From Lachnospiraceae bacterium (GTDB lineage: Bacteria; Bacillota; Clostridia; Lachnospirales; Lachnospiraceae): a stretch of 64,000 nt of DNA. Under the pieces are notes generated by a model that did not search any database, was not told the origin of the DNA, and saw only the letters and a program-made list of their open reading frames with translations. The stretch is taken from assembly GCA_016294075.1 (NCBI GenBank), contig JAEDCQ010000007.1, positions 1 to 64,000 on the forward strand, written 5' to 3'. The position numbers and the translations under genes were made by a program. Within the stretch, counting starts at the first letter, position 1. Each line of letters opens with the position of its first letter. Shown here piece by piece: positions 50,781 to 59,384 of this stretch.

Positions 50781-51734
50781 TTAGTTCTCTTCGCTTGGAT
50801 TTAATTGAAGTCCGAGTTCTTTTAACTTTGCAAGAACTTCTTCTAAGGACTTACGTCCAAGATTACGAACCTTCATCATATCTTCAGGGGTCTTGTTTGT
50901 TAATTCCTGAACAGTATTAATGCCGGCTCTCTTTAAGCAGTTGTATGAACGAACGGATAATTCCAATTCATCAATGCTCATCTCAAGAACTTTTTCTTTT
51001 TCATCATCCTCTTTTTCTACCATAACTTCTGCAGTCTTGGCATTTTCGGATAAATCAATAAAAAGATTTAAGTGTTCGCTGAGAACCTTTGCGGCAAGAC
51101 TTACAGCTTCATCCGGAATCAAAGTTCCGTTTGTATAAACATCTAAAGTTAGTTTATCATAATCTGTAATCTGTCCGACACGAGTATTCTCAACCGTAAC
51201 ATTTACTCTTTCAACAGGTGTATAGATAGAATCTACTGATATTACACCAATGGGTAAATCAGTGCTCTTATTCTTGTCTGCACTAACGTAGCCTCTGCCC
51301 TTAGTAATTGTTAATTCCATATACAGCTTACCGCCGCTTAAAGTAGCAATAACCTGATCCGGATTCTTAATCTCGATATCGGAATCAACCTGAATATCAC
51401 CTGCTGTAACAACGCCTTCTCCCTCAAAGTCAATATATGCTGTCTTAGGCTCATTTGTTTCACTGTTGTTTTTTATAGCAAGACTCTTGATATTCATAAT
51501 AATTTCCGTCACGTCCTCTTTAACGCCCGGAATAGAACTGAACTCATGTAATACACCATCAATCTTAACCTGGCTAACTGCTGCGCCCGGTAAAGAAGAA
51601 AGCATAATTCTTCTTAAAGAATTACCAAGTGTAATACCGTAACCTCTCTCTAAAGGCTCCACTACAAATCTGCCGTATTTCTTGTCCTCAGAGATTTCTG
51701 CAACCTCAATATTTGGTCTTTCAAAATCAAACAC
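50781..51734 (-). CDS. rpoA: RNA polymerase alpha subunit
   Basis: Alpha subunit (317 aa). The N-terminal dimerisation domain has ERGYGITLGNSLRRIMLSSL and GAAVSQVKIDGVLHEFS; the C-terminal DNA-binding domain ends with VRNLGRKSLEEVLAKLKELG. It stands in the conserved rpsD-rpoA-rplQ order. GGAGG precedes its ATG. Confidence 0.99.
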   Translation of the reverse strand: MFDFERPNIEVAEISEDKKYGRFVVEPLERGYGITLGNSLRRIMLSSLPGAAVSQVKIDGVLHEFSSIPGVKEDVTEIIMNIKSLAIKNNSETNEPKTAYIDFEGEGVVTAGDIQVDSDIEIKNPDQVIATLSGGKLYMELTITKGRGYVSADKNKSTDLPIGVISVDSIYTPVERVNVTVENTRVGQITDYDKLTLDVYTNGTLIPDEAVSLAAKVLSEHLNLFIDLSENAKTAEVMVEKEDDEKEKVLEMSIDELELSVRSYNCLKRAGINTVQELTNKTPEDMMKVRNLGRKSLEEVLAKLKELGLQLNPSEEN

Positions 51735-51796
51735 TGCAAATACCCTCCTTTAATGAATACAACGTCTATAGCCACTACTTGATTATCATCTACTTA

Positions 51797-52393
51797 TTAC
51801 TTAGAGTATAATTCGACAATAAGCATTTCGTTAACCGGTACATCGATCATTTCTCTTGTAGGAAGGTTCTTTACTGTTCCCTTTAATGCATCAATATCAA
51901 CATCAATCCATTCAGGAGTAAGTCTTCCGCCAGTTACCTCAACGATATCTTTATATCTCTGTAATGATTTAGATTTCTCTCTGATTTCGATAACGTCACC
52001 AGCCTTGATTAAGTAAGAAGGAATGTTTACACACTTTCCGTTTACCAATACATGCTTATGACCAACAATCTGTCTGGCCTCTCTTCTGGTTCTTGCAAAT
52101 CCCATACGGAATACAACACTGTCAAGTCTTCTTTCCAGGATAATCATAAGGTTTTCACCTGTAAGACCTGTCATCATTCTATCTGCCTTTTCATAATAAT
52201 TTCTGAAAGGCTTCTCAAGAACACCATAGATAAATTTAGCTTTCTGCTTCTCTCTTAACTGAAGACCATACTCACTCATTTTCTTGTTTGCTCTGGAAGA
52301 AGTTCTGTTAGACTTCTTATCATATCCTAAATATACAGGATCTAAGTTAAGGGATCTGCATCTTTTTAATACAGGAACTCTGTTTACTGCCAT
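51797..52393 (-). CDS. rpsD: 30S ribosomal protein S4
   Basis: Primary 16S-binding protein (198 aa). The S4 RNA-binding domain is visible as RLDSVVFRMGFARTRREARQIVGHKHV. The first part, RCRSLNLDPVYLGYDKK, lacks the zinc-binding cysteines seen in some S4 paralogues. S4 often autoregulates its operon; here the 313-nt gap upstream is filled with five hairpins. Confidence 0.98.
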   Translation of the reverse strand: MAVNRVPVLKRCRSLNLDPVYLGYDKKSNRTSSRANKKMSEYGLQLREKQKAKFIYGVLEKPFRNYYEKADRMMTGLTGENLMIILERRLDSVVFRMGFARTRREARQIVGHKHVLVNGKCVNIPSYLIKAGDVIEIREKSKSLQRYKDIVEVTGGRLTPEWIDVDIDALKGTVKNLPTREMIDVPVNEMLIVELYSK

Positions 52394-52465
52394 TTTAATT
52401 TTCCTCCACTATTGTTTACAGCATAAATGCCTTCATCCAACATTTTCTTTTATAATATTTTTGCA

Positions 52466-52489
52466 AGCTGATTTCCTAAGAAATCAGCT
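52466..52489. repeat. Hairpin upstream of rpsD
   Basis: Perfect 10-bp stem (52466-52475 and 52480-52489) with a 4-nt loop. On the coding strand it is followed by TGCAAAAATATT, giving a terminator- or attenuator-like look. Confidence 0.6.
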
Positions 52490-52504
52490 CAGTTCCTAAA
52501 TCTG

Positions 52505-52525
52505 GGAAAATGCGAAGCATTTTCC
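52505..52525. repeat. Hairpin adjoining the 60-nt array
   Basis: Perfect 9-bp stem (52505-52513 and 52517-52525) with a 3-nt loop, directly adjoining unit 1 of the 60-nt array. A similar A/T-rich hairpin adjoins the related unit between rpsZ and rpsH. Confidence 0.65.
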
Positions 52526-52705
52526 TATACAAAACATAGTAATTCTTGGCTGATGTATTTTTATCAGCCTAGAATTTCTTTTTGTTACACATAATTTAGT
52601 TATTCTTAGTCAGCGTCCTTTTGCTGACTTAGAATGACTTTATGTTATACAAAACATAGTAATTCTTGGCTGATGTATTTTAATCAGCCTAGAATTTCTT
52701 TTTGT
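52526..52705 (-). repeat. Three tandem 60-nt structured units between rpsK and rpsD
   Basis: Units 52526-52585, 52586-52645 and 52646-52705 each fold as an outer helix, an internal loop containing TAGT, a TTCT/AGAA helix, a T-T (A-A on the RNA strand) mismatch and a 7-bp inner helix. Units 1 and 3 are identical in 59 of 60 positions. Unit 2 matches unit 1 in only 38 of 60, but inner helix (GGCTGAT to AGTCAGC) and outer helix (ACAAAA to ACATAA) change on both arms so that pairing is kept. The array ends exactly at the rpsK stop. Function unknown; probably a structured RNA element transcribed with the operon. Confidence 0.85.
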
Positions 52706-52706
52706 A

Positions 52707-53099
52707 TTATACACGGCGGCGCTTAGGCGGGCGGCATCCGTTATGAGGTACCGGTGTTACGTCTCTGATGCTCAATACTTCAAGTCCGCATGCATTCAAT
52801 GCACGGATTGCGGCTTCACGTCCTGAACCGGGTCCCTTTACAAATACATCTACTGTCTTTAAGCCATGAACCAATGCTGCTTTTGTGGCTGTTTCAGCTG
52901 CCATCTGTGCAGCATATGGTGTAGATTTCTTAGAACCTCTGAATCCAAGTCCACCTGCACTTGCCCAGCTTAATGCATTACCCTCTGCATCTGTCAATGT
53001 AACGATTGTGTTGTTGAAGGATGCCTGGATATGTGCCTGTCCATGTTCAACGTTTTTCTTTACACGTTTTTTTGTTACTTTCTTTACTGCTTTTGCCAT
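52707..53099 (-). CDS. rpsK: 30S ribosomal protein S11
   Basis: Platform protein of the 30S subunit (130 aa). GQAHIQASFNNTIVTLTD, SWASAGGLGFRGSKKSTPYA and VKGPGSGREAAIRAL are diagnostic; the basic end PHNGCRPPKRRRV is intact. It follows rpsM, and its stop codon touches the tandem 60-nt array. Confidence 0.99.
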   Translation of the reverse strand: MAKAVKKVTKKRVKKNVEHGQAHIQASFNNTIVTLTDAEGNALSWASAGGLGFRGSKKSTPYAAQMAAETATKAALVHGLKTVDVFVKGPGSGREAAIRALNACGLEVLSIRDVTPVPHNGCRPPKRRRV

Positions 53100-53192
53100 T
53101 TTAAACTAACCTACTTTCTTAAAGTTTCAATTTTCCTGCACAAAGTGCAGCGTTTAAAAAGTTACCTGAAAAATTATTTCTCTAAGAATACT

Positions 53193-53561
53193 TTATTTCT
53201 TCTTATTTGCTACTGTTCTCTTAGGACCTTTACAGGTTCTTGCGTTTGTCTTTGTTTTCTGTCCACGGCATGGAAGAGATTTTCTGTGACGAATTCCTCT
53301 ATAGCATCCGATTTCCTGTAATCTCTTGATGTTAAGAGCGATTTCTCTCTTCAAATCACCTTCTACAACCATTGTTGAATCAATTACTTCACTGATTGCC
53401 TTAACTTCTTCGTCTGTTAAATCTCTTACACGGGTGTCAGGATTAACCTTAGCCTGTTCCAAGATTTTTGTTGCACTTACTCTGCCAATTCCGAAAATAT
53501 AAGTCAAACCGATTTCGATTCTCTTATCTCTTGGCAAGTCAACACCTGCAATACGAGCCAT
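53193..53561 (-). CDS. rpsM: 30S ribosomal protein S13
   Basis: Head protein contacting the 50S subunit and tRNA (122 aa). ARIAGVDLPRDKRIEIGLTY and the basic segment RGIRHRKSLPCRGQKTKTNA are diagnostic. GGAGG precedes the ATG. It opens the alpha-operon part after rpmJ. Confidence 0.99.
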   Translation of the reverse strand: MARIAGVDLPRDKRIEIGLTYIFGIGRVSATKILEQAKVNPDTRVRDLTDEEVKAISEVIDSTMVVEGDLKREIALNIKRLQEIGCYRGIRHRKSLPCRGQKTKTNARTCKGPKRTVANKKK

Positions 53562-53845
53562 TTACATTTCCTCCGTTTTTCTGTTGTTTATTACAACTAA
53601 TACTAATTGATTGGGGCAAATTCCGTTCCGGGTCTCGTCATAGGAACTTTTCTCTGCCCGGCTGGGTATACACCCTGCTTTTCCGATACTGTGTTACATT
53701 ATTCTCGGTATCAAAAAGTAATCTCCCGTAGGCTCCTACGTTCAATTATCTTTATCCAGACCAAGGGGTCTGTGTAATAACGAATTAACGATAAAAAGAT
53801 TCTAAGCGAACTTTCTATTGCCATGAATAATGCGAGTGGGAATAA
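53562..53845. other. Structured intergenic region between rpmJ and rpsM
   Basis: 284 nt without a gene. It has short perfect hairpins: CAGACC/GGTCTG near 53757-53772, CGTAGG/CCTACG near 53727-53740 and the self-complementary GGGTATACACCC near 53666. No consensus promoter or terminator is convincing. It may be a ribosomal-protein leader for the alpha operon. Confidence 0.4.
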
Positions 53846-53959
53846 TTAACCCTGTCTCTGTTTGTGCTTAGGATTCTCACAGATGATTCTGATTGCACCC
53901 TTTCTTTTAATAACTTTGCACTTTTCACAAATCGGCTTTACTGATGATCTAACCTTCAT
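53846..53959 (-). CDS. rpmJ: 50S ribosomal protein L36
   Basis: A 37-aa zinc-type L36. MKVRSSVKPICEKCKVIKRK followed by the CENPKHKQRQG end carries the CxxC...C...H zinc set. AAAGGAGGG precedes the ATG. It lies between infA and rpsM, as is usual. Confidence 0.98.
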   Translation of the reverse strand: MKVRSSVKPICEKCKVIKRKGAIRIICENPKHKQRQG

Positions 53960-54131
53960 GTTAAACCCTCCTTTCATAAAAAGACCATTTTATATTATAG
54001 CATGTGAAAACCCCATTTGCAAGCGTATTTTCAAGATTTCGCAGAAATCTTTCGATTATTTGCATATCATTTTATTCACCTGCCATTTGGGGTTATTTTC
54101 ACAGTATTTCGTTATTCAATTATTAATTTTT

Positions 54132-54350
54132 TTATTTATCTCTCCAAATAATTCTCCCTTTAGACAAATCGTATGGGGAGAGCTCCAGAGTCACTTTATC
54201 CCCCGGAAGGATACGGATGAAGTTCTGGCGAAGCTTGCCGCTGATATGTGCAAGAACTTTATGACCGTTTTCCAATTCAACCTGGAACATCGTGTTTGGA
54301 AGCTTTTCGATTACAGTTCCTTCGATTTCAATAACATCGGATTTTGACAT
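54132..54350 (-). CDS. infA: Translation initiation factor IF-1
   Basis: A 72-aa OB-fold protein binding the 30S A-site. SKSDVIEIEGTVIEKLPNTM, ISGKLRQNFIRILPGDKV and the end SKGRIIWR are diagnostic. GGAGG precedes the ATG at 54350. It lies after the KOW-domain gene. The 172 nt to rpmJ hold no further gene. Confidence 0.98.
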   Translation of the reverse strand: MSKSDVIEIEGTVIEKLPNTMFQVELENGHKVLAHISGKLRQNFIRILPGDKVTLELSPYDLSKGRIIWRDK

Positions 54351-54374
54351 ATTTTCCTCCATTCATTCAAAGCA

Positions 54375-54653
54375 TCAGCCTTGATTCCTTTCGTTTAAAC
54401 TTTGTTTATAGATTTTAACAGCTCTTTTTATTTCTTCATCACGACATGGATTTCCTTCCCGCAAATTAGCAGCAAGCTTTTCATCCATTATCTTTTTAAT
54501 CACCTGAATGTGCTTCTTCTTTTTTCTCTTTGGCTTACTAAGAGGCCGGCATTTCCCATCAGCAAGAAGAACCGCATCAACTGTTTCTTCTATTATAATA
54601 TATATTTTCTTTTTGTCATGCCCCGCAAGTGAAACAGCTAGCCATCCAATCAT
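54375..54653 (-). CDS. KOW/L14e-like RNA-binding protein
   Basis: A 92-aa basic protein. The opening VSLAGHDKKKIYIIIEE and ADGKCRPLSKPKRKKKKHI resemble the KOW/SH3 part of archaeal and eukaryotic L14e, and clostridial homologues sit at this point between map and infA. Likely an RNA- or ribosome-binding factor; exact role unknown. AGAGGA precedes the ATG. No zinc motif. Confidence 0.8.
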   Translation of the reverse strand: MIGWLAVSLAGHDKKKIYIIIEETVDAVLLADGKCRPLSKPKRKKKKHIQVIKKIMDEKLAANLREGNPCRDEEIKRAVKIYKQSLNERNQG

Positions 54654-54688
54654 GAATTATCCTCTTTCTTCCTAAAATAAATACCATA

Positions 54689-55441
54689 TTATAATAATGT
54701 CAGAATTTCGGGTTCTCCATCGGTAATCAAAATAGTATTTTCATAATGTGCTGAGGGAAGACCGTCACGGGATACAACTGTCCAATCATCATCCAGCCAT
54801 TCTACTTCCCATGTTCCCATATTAATCATCGGTTCAATGGCAAGCGTCATTCCCGGCTGTAACAAAATCCCTTTTCTCTTTTGTCTGAAATTCGGAATCT
54901 GCGGGTCTTCATGAAGGCTGGTTCCGATTCCGTGTCCAACAAGGTCTTTTACAATTCCGTAGCCGAACGGCGTCACATAATCGTCAATGGCATTGGAGAT
55001 ATCATATAAATGATTTCCTGCTTTTGCCATTTTAATACCCTCAAAGAAAGCCTGCTTAGTTACATTCATCAGCTGCTGCACTTCCCTGCTTACATTCCCG
55101 ACTGCATATGTTCTTGCCGCATCAGAATGATATCCCTTATAAATACAGCCGCAATCAAGACTTACAATATCACCCTCCATAAGAATACGTTGCGTTGTTG
55201 GAATTCCATGCACAACTTCTTCGTTTACCGAAACACATACAGATGCCGGGTATCCGTTATAATTTAAAAAGTTCGGAATACAATCATAACTGCGGATTAG
55301 CTTTTCAGCCATAATATCAATATCTTTTGTAGTAATTCCGGGTTTGATAGCCTTTCCCAATTCCTCATGTACCTTTGCCAGAATCTTACAGGATTCCCTC
55401 ATCAGTTGAATTTCCCGTTCTGATTTAATAGATACAGCCAT
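54689..55441 (-). CDS. map: Methionine aminopeptidase
   Basis: Type I MetAP (250 aa) that removes initiator methionine. Metal ligands lie in SLDCGCIYKGYHSDAAR (two Asp), GHGIGTSLHEDP (His) and the Glu residues of AIEPMINMG and HYENTILIT. No N-terminal zinc finger. GGTGGAG precedes the ATG, 13 nt past adk. Confidence 0.98.
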   Translation of the reverse strand: MAVSIKSEREIQLMRESCKILAKVHEELGKAIKPGITTKDIDIMAEKLIRSYDCIPNFLNYNGYPASVCVSVNEEVVHGIPTTQRILMEGDIVSLDCGCIYKGYHSDAARTYAVGNVSREVQQLMNVTKQAFFEGIKMAKAGNHLYDISNAIDDYVTPFGYGIVKDLVGHGIGTSLHEDPQIPNFRQKRKGILLQPGMTLAIEPMINMGTWEVEWLDDDWTVVSRDGLPSAHYENTILITDGEPEILTLL

Positions 55442-55454
55442 GCTCCACCTCGGA

Positions 55455-56096
55455 TTATTCTAAAATCGTTTTAATTGCAGCAAATACATCCATCATATCA
55501 ACAGTTCCGTCTACGGATTTTAAAACACCCTTCTTTGAATAAAAATCAATTAACGGCTGTGTCTGCTCATGATATACTTTTAAACGATTGCTTACTGTCT
55601 CAGGTTTGTCATCATCACGAAGAATTAACTCGCTTCCGCAGGTATCACAAATGCCCTCTTTCTTTGGCGGAACATGTTCAATATGATAAGTAGCTCCGCA
55701 TGTTACACAGGCACGTCTTCCTCCCATTCTTCTTACAATATTTTCATCCGGCACATCAACATCAATTGCAAAATCAATCCTATCTCCAAGCTTTGTCAAT
55801 GCTTCATCCAAAACCTCTGCCTGAGGAATCGTTCTTGGGAATCCGTCCAATACATAACCATTCTTGCAGTCATCTTTAGCGACTCTGTCCAATAAGATTT
55901 TAACAGTCAATTCATCCGGAACCAACTGACCTGCATCCATATATTTTTTTGCTTCTTTTCCGAGTTCTGTTCCTTCTTTAATATTTGCGCGGAAAATATC
56001 ACCTGTAGAAATATGAGGAATGCCGTACTCCTTTGCAATCATTTTTGCCTGTGTTCCTTTTCCCGCACCCGGTGCGCCTAACATAATAATTTTCAT
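55455..56096 (-). CDS. adk: Adenylate kinase
   Basis: Interconverts ATP + AMP and 2 ADP (213 aa). P-loop GAPGAGKGTQAK, LDGFPRTIPQAE, and a long LID with zinc-type CVTCGATYH and CDTCGSEL (four Cys) as in Gram-positive enzymes. AGAGGAG precedes the ATG. Between it and secY lies the 135-bp inverted-repeat element. Confidence 0.98.
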   Translation of the reverse strand: MKIIMLGAPGAGKGTQAKMIAKEYGIPHISTGDIFRANIKEGTELGKEAKKYMDAGQLVPDELTVKILLDRVAKDDCKNGYVLDGFPRTIPQAEVLDEALTKLGDRIDFAIDVDVPDENIVRRMGGRRACVTCGATYHIEHVPPKKEGICDTCGSELILRDDDKPETVSNRLKVYHEQTQPLIDFYSKKGVLKSVDGTVDMMDVFAAIKTILE

Positions 56097-56261
56097 CGTT
56101 CTCCTCTTTCCGCCTTTTCGGCATTTGTACTTATGTCTATTAAATAAAGAATATTCATTTCCACGGAATATTCATTCCTTCGGAATAACCATTTCCTTTT
56201 TTATTCATCATTAACTGTTCTGCCTTAAATATGGCGCATTTTTTCTCTAAGAACTCTTCAT

Positions 56262-56396
56262 TGTGATAATAGATTATGTTCTGTAAATGGCCCTTTAAAA
56301 ACGTCAGTTGCTTAACGAGGTTTTTTCGAGTTTAGCACTGCTGCGTTTTTAACGGAGCGCGAGCGTGCCAGACACAGAATATAATCTATTATCACA
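56262..56396. repeat. 135-bp inverted-repeat element between secY and adk
   Basis: 23-bp terminal inverted repeats (56262-56284 and 56374-56396) differ at one base. Inside, TTAAAAACG (56295-56303) pairs with CGTTTTTAA (56344-56352), and CAGT with ACTG, so the whole unit can fold as one long hairpin. It encodes nothing evident. It resembles a MITE or an intergenic palindromic repeat. No clear target-site duplication is visible. The gap from 56097 to 56479 has nothing else I can name. Confidence 0.75.
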
Positions 56397-56479
56397 CTTA
56401 ACAGCCCACCAAAAATATACTCCACATTTTAAGCCATTAAGGGACAAAACGAAATCGTCCTGTCCCTTTATCCCGGCTA

Positions 56480-57793
56480 TTAATCATTTAAAAAACCTTT
56501 ATAATTACGTACAAGCATCTGAGATTCAATCTGCTTGATTGTCTCTAAGATAACACTTACGATAATGATAAGGCTGGTGCCACCGAAGGATACTCTTGCG
56601 CCGAAAACGCCGTTAAATACAAACGGTAATACACCTACAATCGTTAAACCACATGCACCGATAAAGATGATGTAATATAAGATTTTATTCAGATATTCAC
56701 AGGTCGGTCTACCCGGTCTGATACCCGGAATAAATCCACCCTGTTTTTTCATGTTTTCTGAAATTTCAAGCGGATTGAAGGTAATGGATGTATAAAAGTA
56801 AGCAAAAAAGATTACCATAATAACATATGCTACCAAACCGATAGAATACTGAGGAGCACTAATATTACACCAGTTACTTGAACTCATGCCTTTTAAGATT
56901 TCACCCCAGAAACCGCTTCCTGAAATTCCAAATAATGAACAGATAACAATTGGGAATTCCAATATTGAAGATGCAAAGATAATTGGAATAACACCTGCAG
57001 TATTTATTTTAAGAGGAATACTGCTGCTCTGTCCGCCCACAAATTTTCTTCCCTGCACCTTCTTTGCATACTGTACAGGAATTTTTCTGATACCATCATT
57101 TAAGATGATAACCAAAACAATCATAGCAACCACAATTGCTAAAATAATAACTGCCGAAACCACCCCGACAGCAATTGCTTTTCCCTTTACAAACTGCTCA
57201 TAGAGACCTGCAATATCCTGAGGAAGTCTGGAAATAATGTTGACTACAAGTACAATTGAGATGCCGTTACCAACACCATTTTCTGTAATTCTCTCGCCAA
57301 TCCACATTATTACTGCACTGCCCGCCGTTAAAGCAACAATAACAATAATAACATTTAATGCATTATACTCCTGTAACAAACCGCTTCTTCCAAATCCAAT
57401 TGCCATTGCTGCAGATTCAATAAGCGCCAGCACAACTGTTACATACCGAGTGATGGAAGCAATTTTCTTTCTTCCTTCTTCACCATCCTTCTGCATCTCT
57501 TCCAATTTAGGAATGGCAATTGTCATAAGCTGCATAATAATGGATGAAGTAATATATGGCGTAATGTTAAGTGCGAATATTGACATGTTCATAAATGAAC
57601 CGCCTGTAAATGCATCAAAAAAGCTAAATGCACCTGCGCTCTGAGCTGCAAACCACTGTGCAAAAAAGTCACGGTTTACACCGGGAACCGGTAGCTGTGA
57701 CCCCAAACGAATCACAACTATCATAGCAAAAGTATAAAGAATTTTTTTTCTAAGTTCTTTGATCTTAAATGCATTTATTAACGTTTTAAGCAT
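56480..57793 (-). CDS. secY: Preprotein translocase subunit SecY
   Basis: Channel-forming core of the Sec translocon (437 aa, ten membrane helices). GSQLPVPGVNRDFF near the start, FEYFYT-like FFAYFYTSITFNP and GGFIPGIRPGRPT of the cytosolic loop before helix 9 are diagnostic. Its ATG overlaps the rplO stop by one base (TAATG). Confidence 0.98.
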   Translation of the reverse strand: MLKTLINAFKIKELRKKILYTFAMIVVIRLGSQLPVPGVNRDFFAQWFAAQSAGAFSFFDAFTGGSFMNMSIFALNITPYITSSIIMQLMTIAIPKLEEMQKDGEEGRKKIASITRYVTVVLALIESAAMAIGFGRSGLLQEYNALNVIIVIVALTAGSAVIMWIGERITENGVGNGISIVLVVNIISRLPQDIAGLYEQFVKGKAIAVGVVSAVIILAIVVAMIVLVIILNDGIRKIPVQYAKKVQGRKFVGGQSSSIPLKINTAGVIPIIFASSILEFPIVICSLFGISGSGFWGEILKGMSSSNWCNISAPQYSIGLVAYVIMVIFFAYFYTSITFNPLEISENMKKQGGFIPGIRPGRPTCEYLNKILYYIIFIGACGLTIVGVLPFVFNGVFGARVSFGGTSLIIIVSVILETIKQIESQMLVRNYKGFLND

Positions 57794-58233
57794 TAAATCA
57801 CCTCAACTGTTCCACCAAGTGCCTCAATTTTTTCTTTTGCGGATGCGCTGAATGCATTAGCCTTTACATTGAGCTTCTTAGTAAATTCTCCGTTTCCGAG
57901 GATCTTTACGCCATCGCGAGGATTCTTAATCAGACCAACCTCCATCATTTTTTCGATGGTTACTGTTGAGCCGCTTCTGAATCTTTCTAACTCACTGATA
58001 TTGATTGCAACGATTTCCTTAGAGTTGCGGTTTGTAAAGCCTCTCTTAGGAAGACGTCTGTATAATGGCATCTGACCACCTTCAAATCCCGGTCTGGGTG
58101 CACCGGAACGAGCCTTCTGTCCTTTATGTCCCTTACCGGCGGTCTTACCATTTCCTGAACCGTGTCCACGACCTCTTCTAAAATTATCACTGTGCTTAGA
58201 GCCCTCTGCAGGTCTTAAATTTGATAATTCCAT
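57793..58233 (-). CDS. rplO: 50S ribosomal protein L15
   Basis: Late-assembly 50S protein (146 aa). LRPAEGSKHSDNFRRGRGHG, GGQMPLYRRLPKRGF and the end GGTVEVI are typical. GGAGG precedes the ATG. It follows rpmD and is coupled to secY by TAATG. Confidence 0.99.
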   Translation of the reverse strand: MELSNLRPAEGSKHSDNFRRGRGHGSGNGKTAGKGHKGQKARSGAPRPGFEGGQMPLYRRLPKRGFTNRNSKEIVAINISELERFRSGSTVTIEKMMEVGLIKNPRDGVKILGNGEFTKKLNVKANAFSASAKEKIEALGGTVEVI

Positions 58234-58258
58234 GTTGACACCTCCTTCTTATTTTATA

Positions 58259-58456
58259 TTATTCTGCTTCTTCTACTTTAAGCATATATCCTACTTTTTG
58301 GATCATACCTCTTGTACAATCGTTATCAGGTAAGATAATTGATTTGTTCATCTTTGTAAGTCCCATAGCTTCAATTGTTGCTCTATTTTTAGGAACAGCA
58401 CCAATAGGAGATTTTACCAAAGTGATTTTTAACATTTTCTGTTTCTTAGCTGCCAT
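58259..58456 (-). CDS. rpmD: 50S ribosomal protein L30
   Basis: A 65-aa L30. ITLVKSPIGAVPKNRATIEA and MGLTKMNKSIILPDN are diagnostic. GGAGG is 10 nt before the first ATG. An internal ATG (codon 8) is possible, giving the family's usual 58 aa, but the first fits the ribosome binding site. Confidence 0.97.
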   Translation of the reverse strand: MAAKKQKMLKITLVKSPIGAVPKNRATIEAMGLTKMNKSIILPDNDCTRGMIQKVGYMLKVEEAE

Positions 58457-58470
58457 CGTCCTATTACCTC

Positions 58471-58980
58471 CTAACCAATAATTTCTTCAACAGACTTACC
58501 ACGCAGTCTTGCAACCTCTTCAGGGCTCTTTAATGCCTGTAAACCTGCAATTGTTGCAAGAACTACATTCTGTTTATTATTAGAACCTAAAGATTTTGTA
58601 CGAATATTTTTAATTCCTGCCAATTCACATACGCTACGTGCAGGACCGCCTGCGATAATACCTGTACCTTCAGGAGCCTTCTTTAATAATACTGTCGCAG
58701 AACCGAATTTACCTAAGAAGTCATGTGTAACAGAGTTATTCTCATCAAGAGCAACCGTTACTAAGTTCTTAGTAGCATCTTCCTTTCCTTTACGGATAGC
58801 TTCAGGAATTTCAGCTGCCTTTCCTAATCCGGCACCAACGTGACCCTGGCCATCTCCTACTACAACTAAAGCAGTGAAGCGGAAGTTACGACCACCTTTA
58901 ACAACCTTGGTAACACGTTTAATAGAAACAACTTTTTCGGTTAATTCCATATTTGTTGTATCAATGATATCATGTTTCAT
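58471..58980 (-). CDS. rpsE: 30S ribosomal protein S5
   Basis: S5 (169 aa), involved in decoding accuracy. TKVVKGGRNFRFTALVVVGD with the spectinomycin-loop region and GGPARSVCELAGIKNI are diagnostic. GGAGAG-like sequence precedes the ATG. Neighbours rplR and rpmD are 14-20 nt away. Confidence 0.99.
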   Translation of the reverse strand: MKHDIIDTTNMELTEKVVSIKRVTKVVKGGRNFRFTALVVVGDGQGHVGAGLGKAAEIPEAIRKGKEDATKNLVTVALDENNSVTHDFLGKFGSATVLLKKAPEGTGIIAGGPARSVCELAGIKNIRTKSLGSNNKQNVVLATIAGLQALKSPEEVARLRGKSVEEIIG

Positions 58981-58999
58981 GTGATGTTCTCTCCCTTTC

Positions 59000-59368
59000 C
59001 TAGAATTCCAAGCCAGCTTCTCTTGCTGCTTCAGCTAATGCTTTTACTTTACCCTGGTATATAAAGCCGCCTCTATCAAAAACAACCTCTTTAATACCTT
59101 TTTCAATTGCTTTCTTAGCAATTACTGTTCCTAAGTATGCTGCTGCATCAACGTTATTGGTTTTCTCTAATTCAGCTTTTACATCTTTTTCAAGTGTAGA
59201 AGCTGCAACTAAAGTCTTTCCAACTGTGTCGTCAATAATTTGAGCATACATATGATTATTGCTTCTAAAAACCGCTAAACGTGGTCTTTCAGCTGTACCG
59301 CTGAAACGGTTACGAGTTTTCATGTGTTTTTTAACACGTACTTCTTGTCTTGATTTCTTACTAACCAT
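59000..59368 (-). CDS. rplR: 50S ribosomal protein L18
   Basis: 5S rRNA-binding protein (122 aa). RVKKHMKTRNRFSGTAERPR, LAVFRSNNHMYAQIIDD and the end VKALAEAAREAGLEF are diagnostic. GGAGAG precedes the ATG. Confidence 0.99.
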   Translation of the reverse strand: MVSKKSRQEVRVKKHMKTRNRFSGTAERPRLAVFRSNNHMYAQIIDDTVGKTLVAASTLEKDVKAELEKTNNVDAAAYLGTVIAKKAIEKGIKEVVFDRGGFIYQGKVKALAEAAREAGLEF

Positions 59369-59384
59369 TGTTTACTCTCCTTAT

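Noticed and set aside
52526..52705. Regular 60-nt tandem units considered as a CRISPR array
   Set aside because: No repeat-spacer alternation, only three units, the whole unit repeats with covarying arms, and no cas genes nearby.
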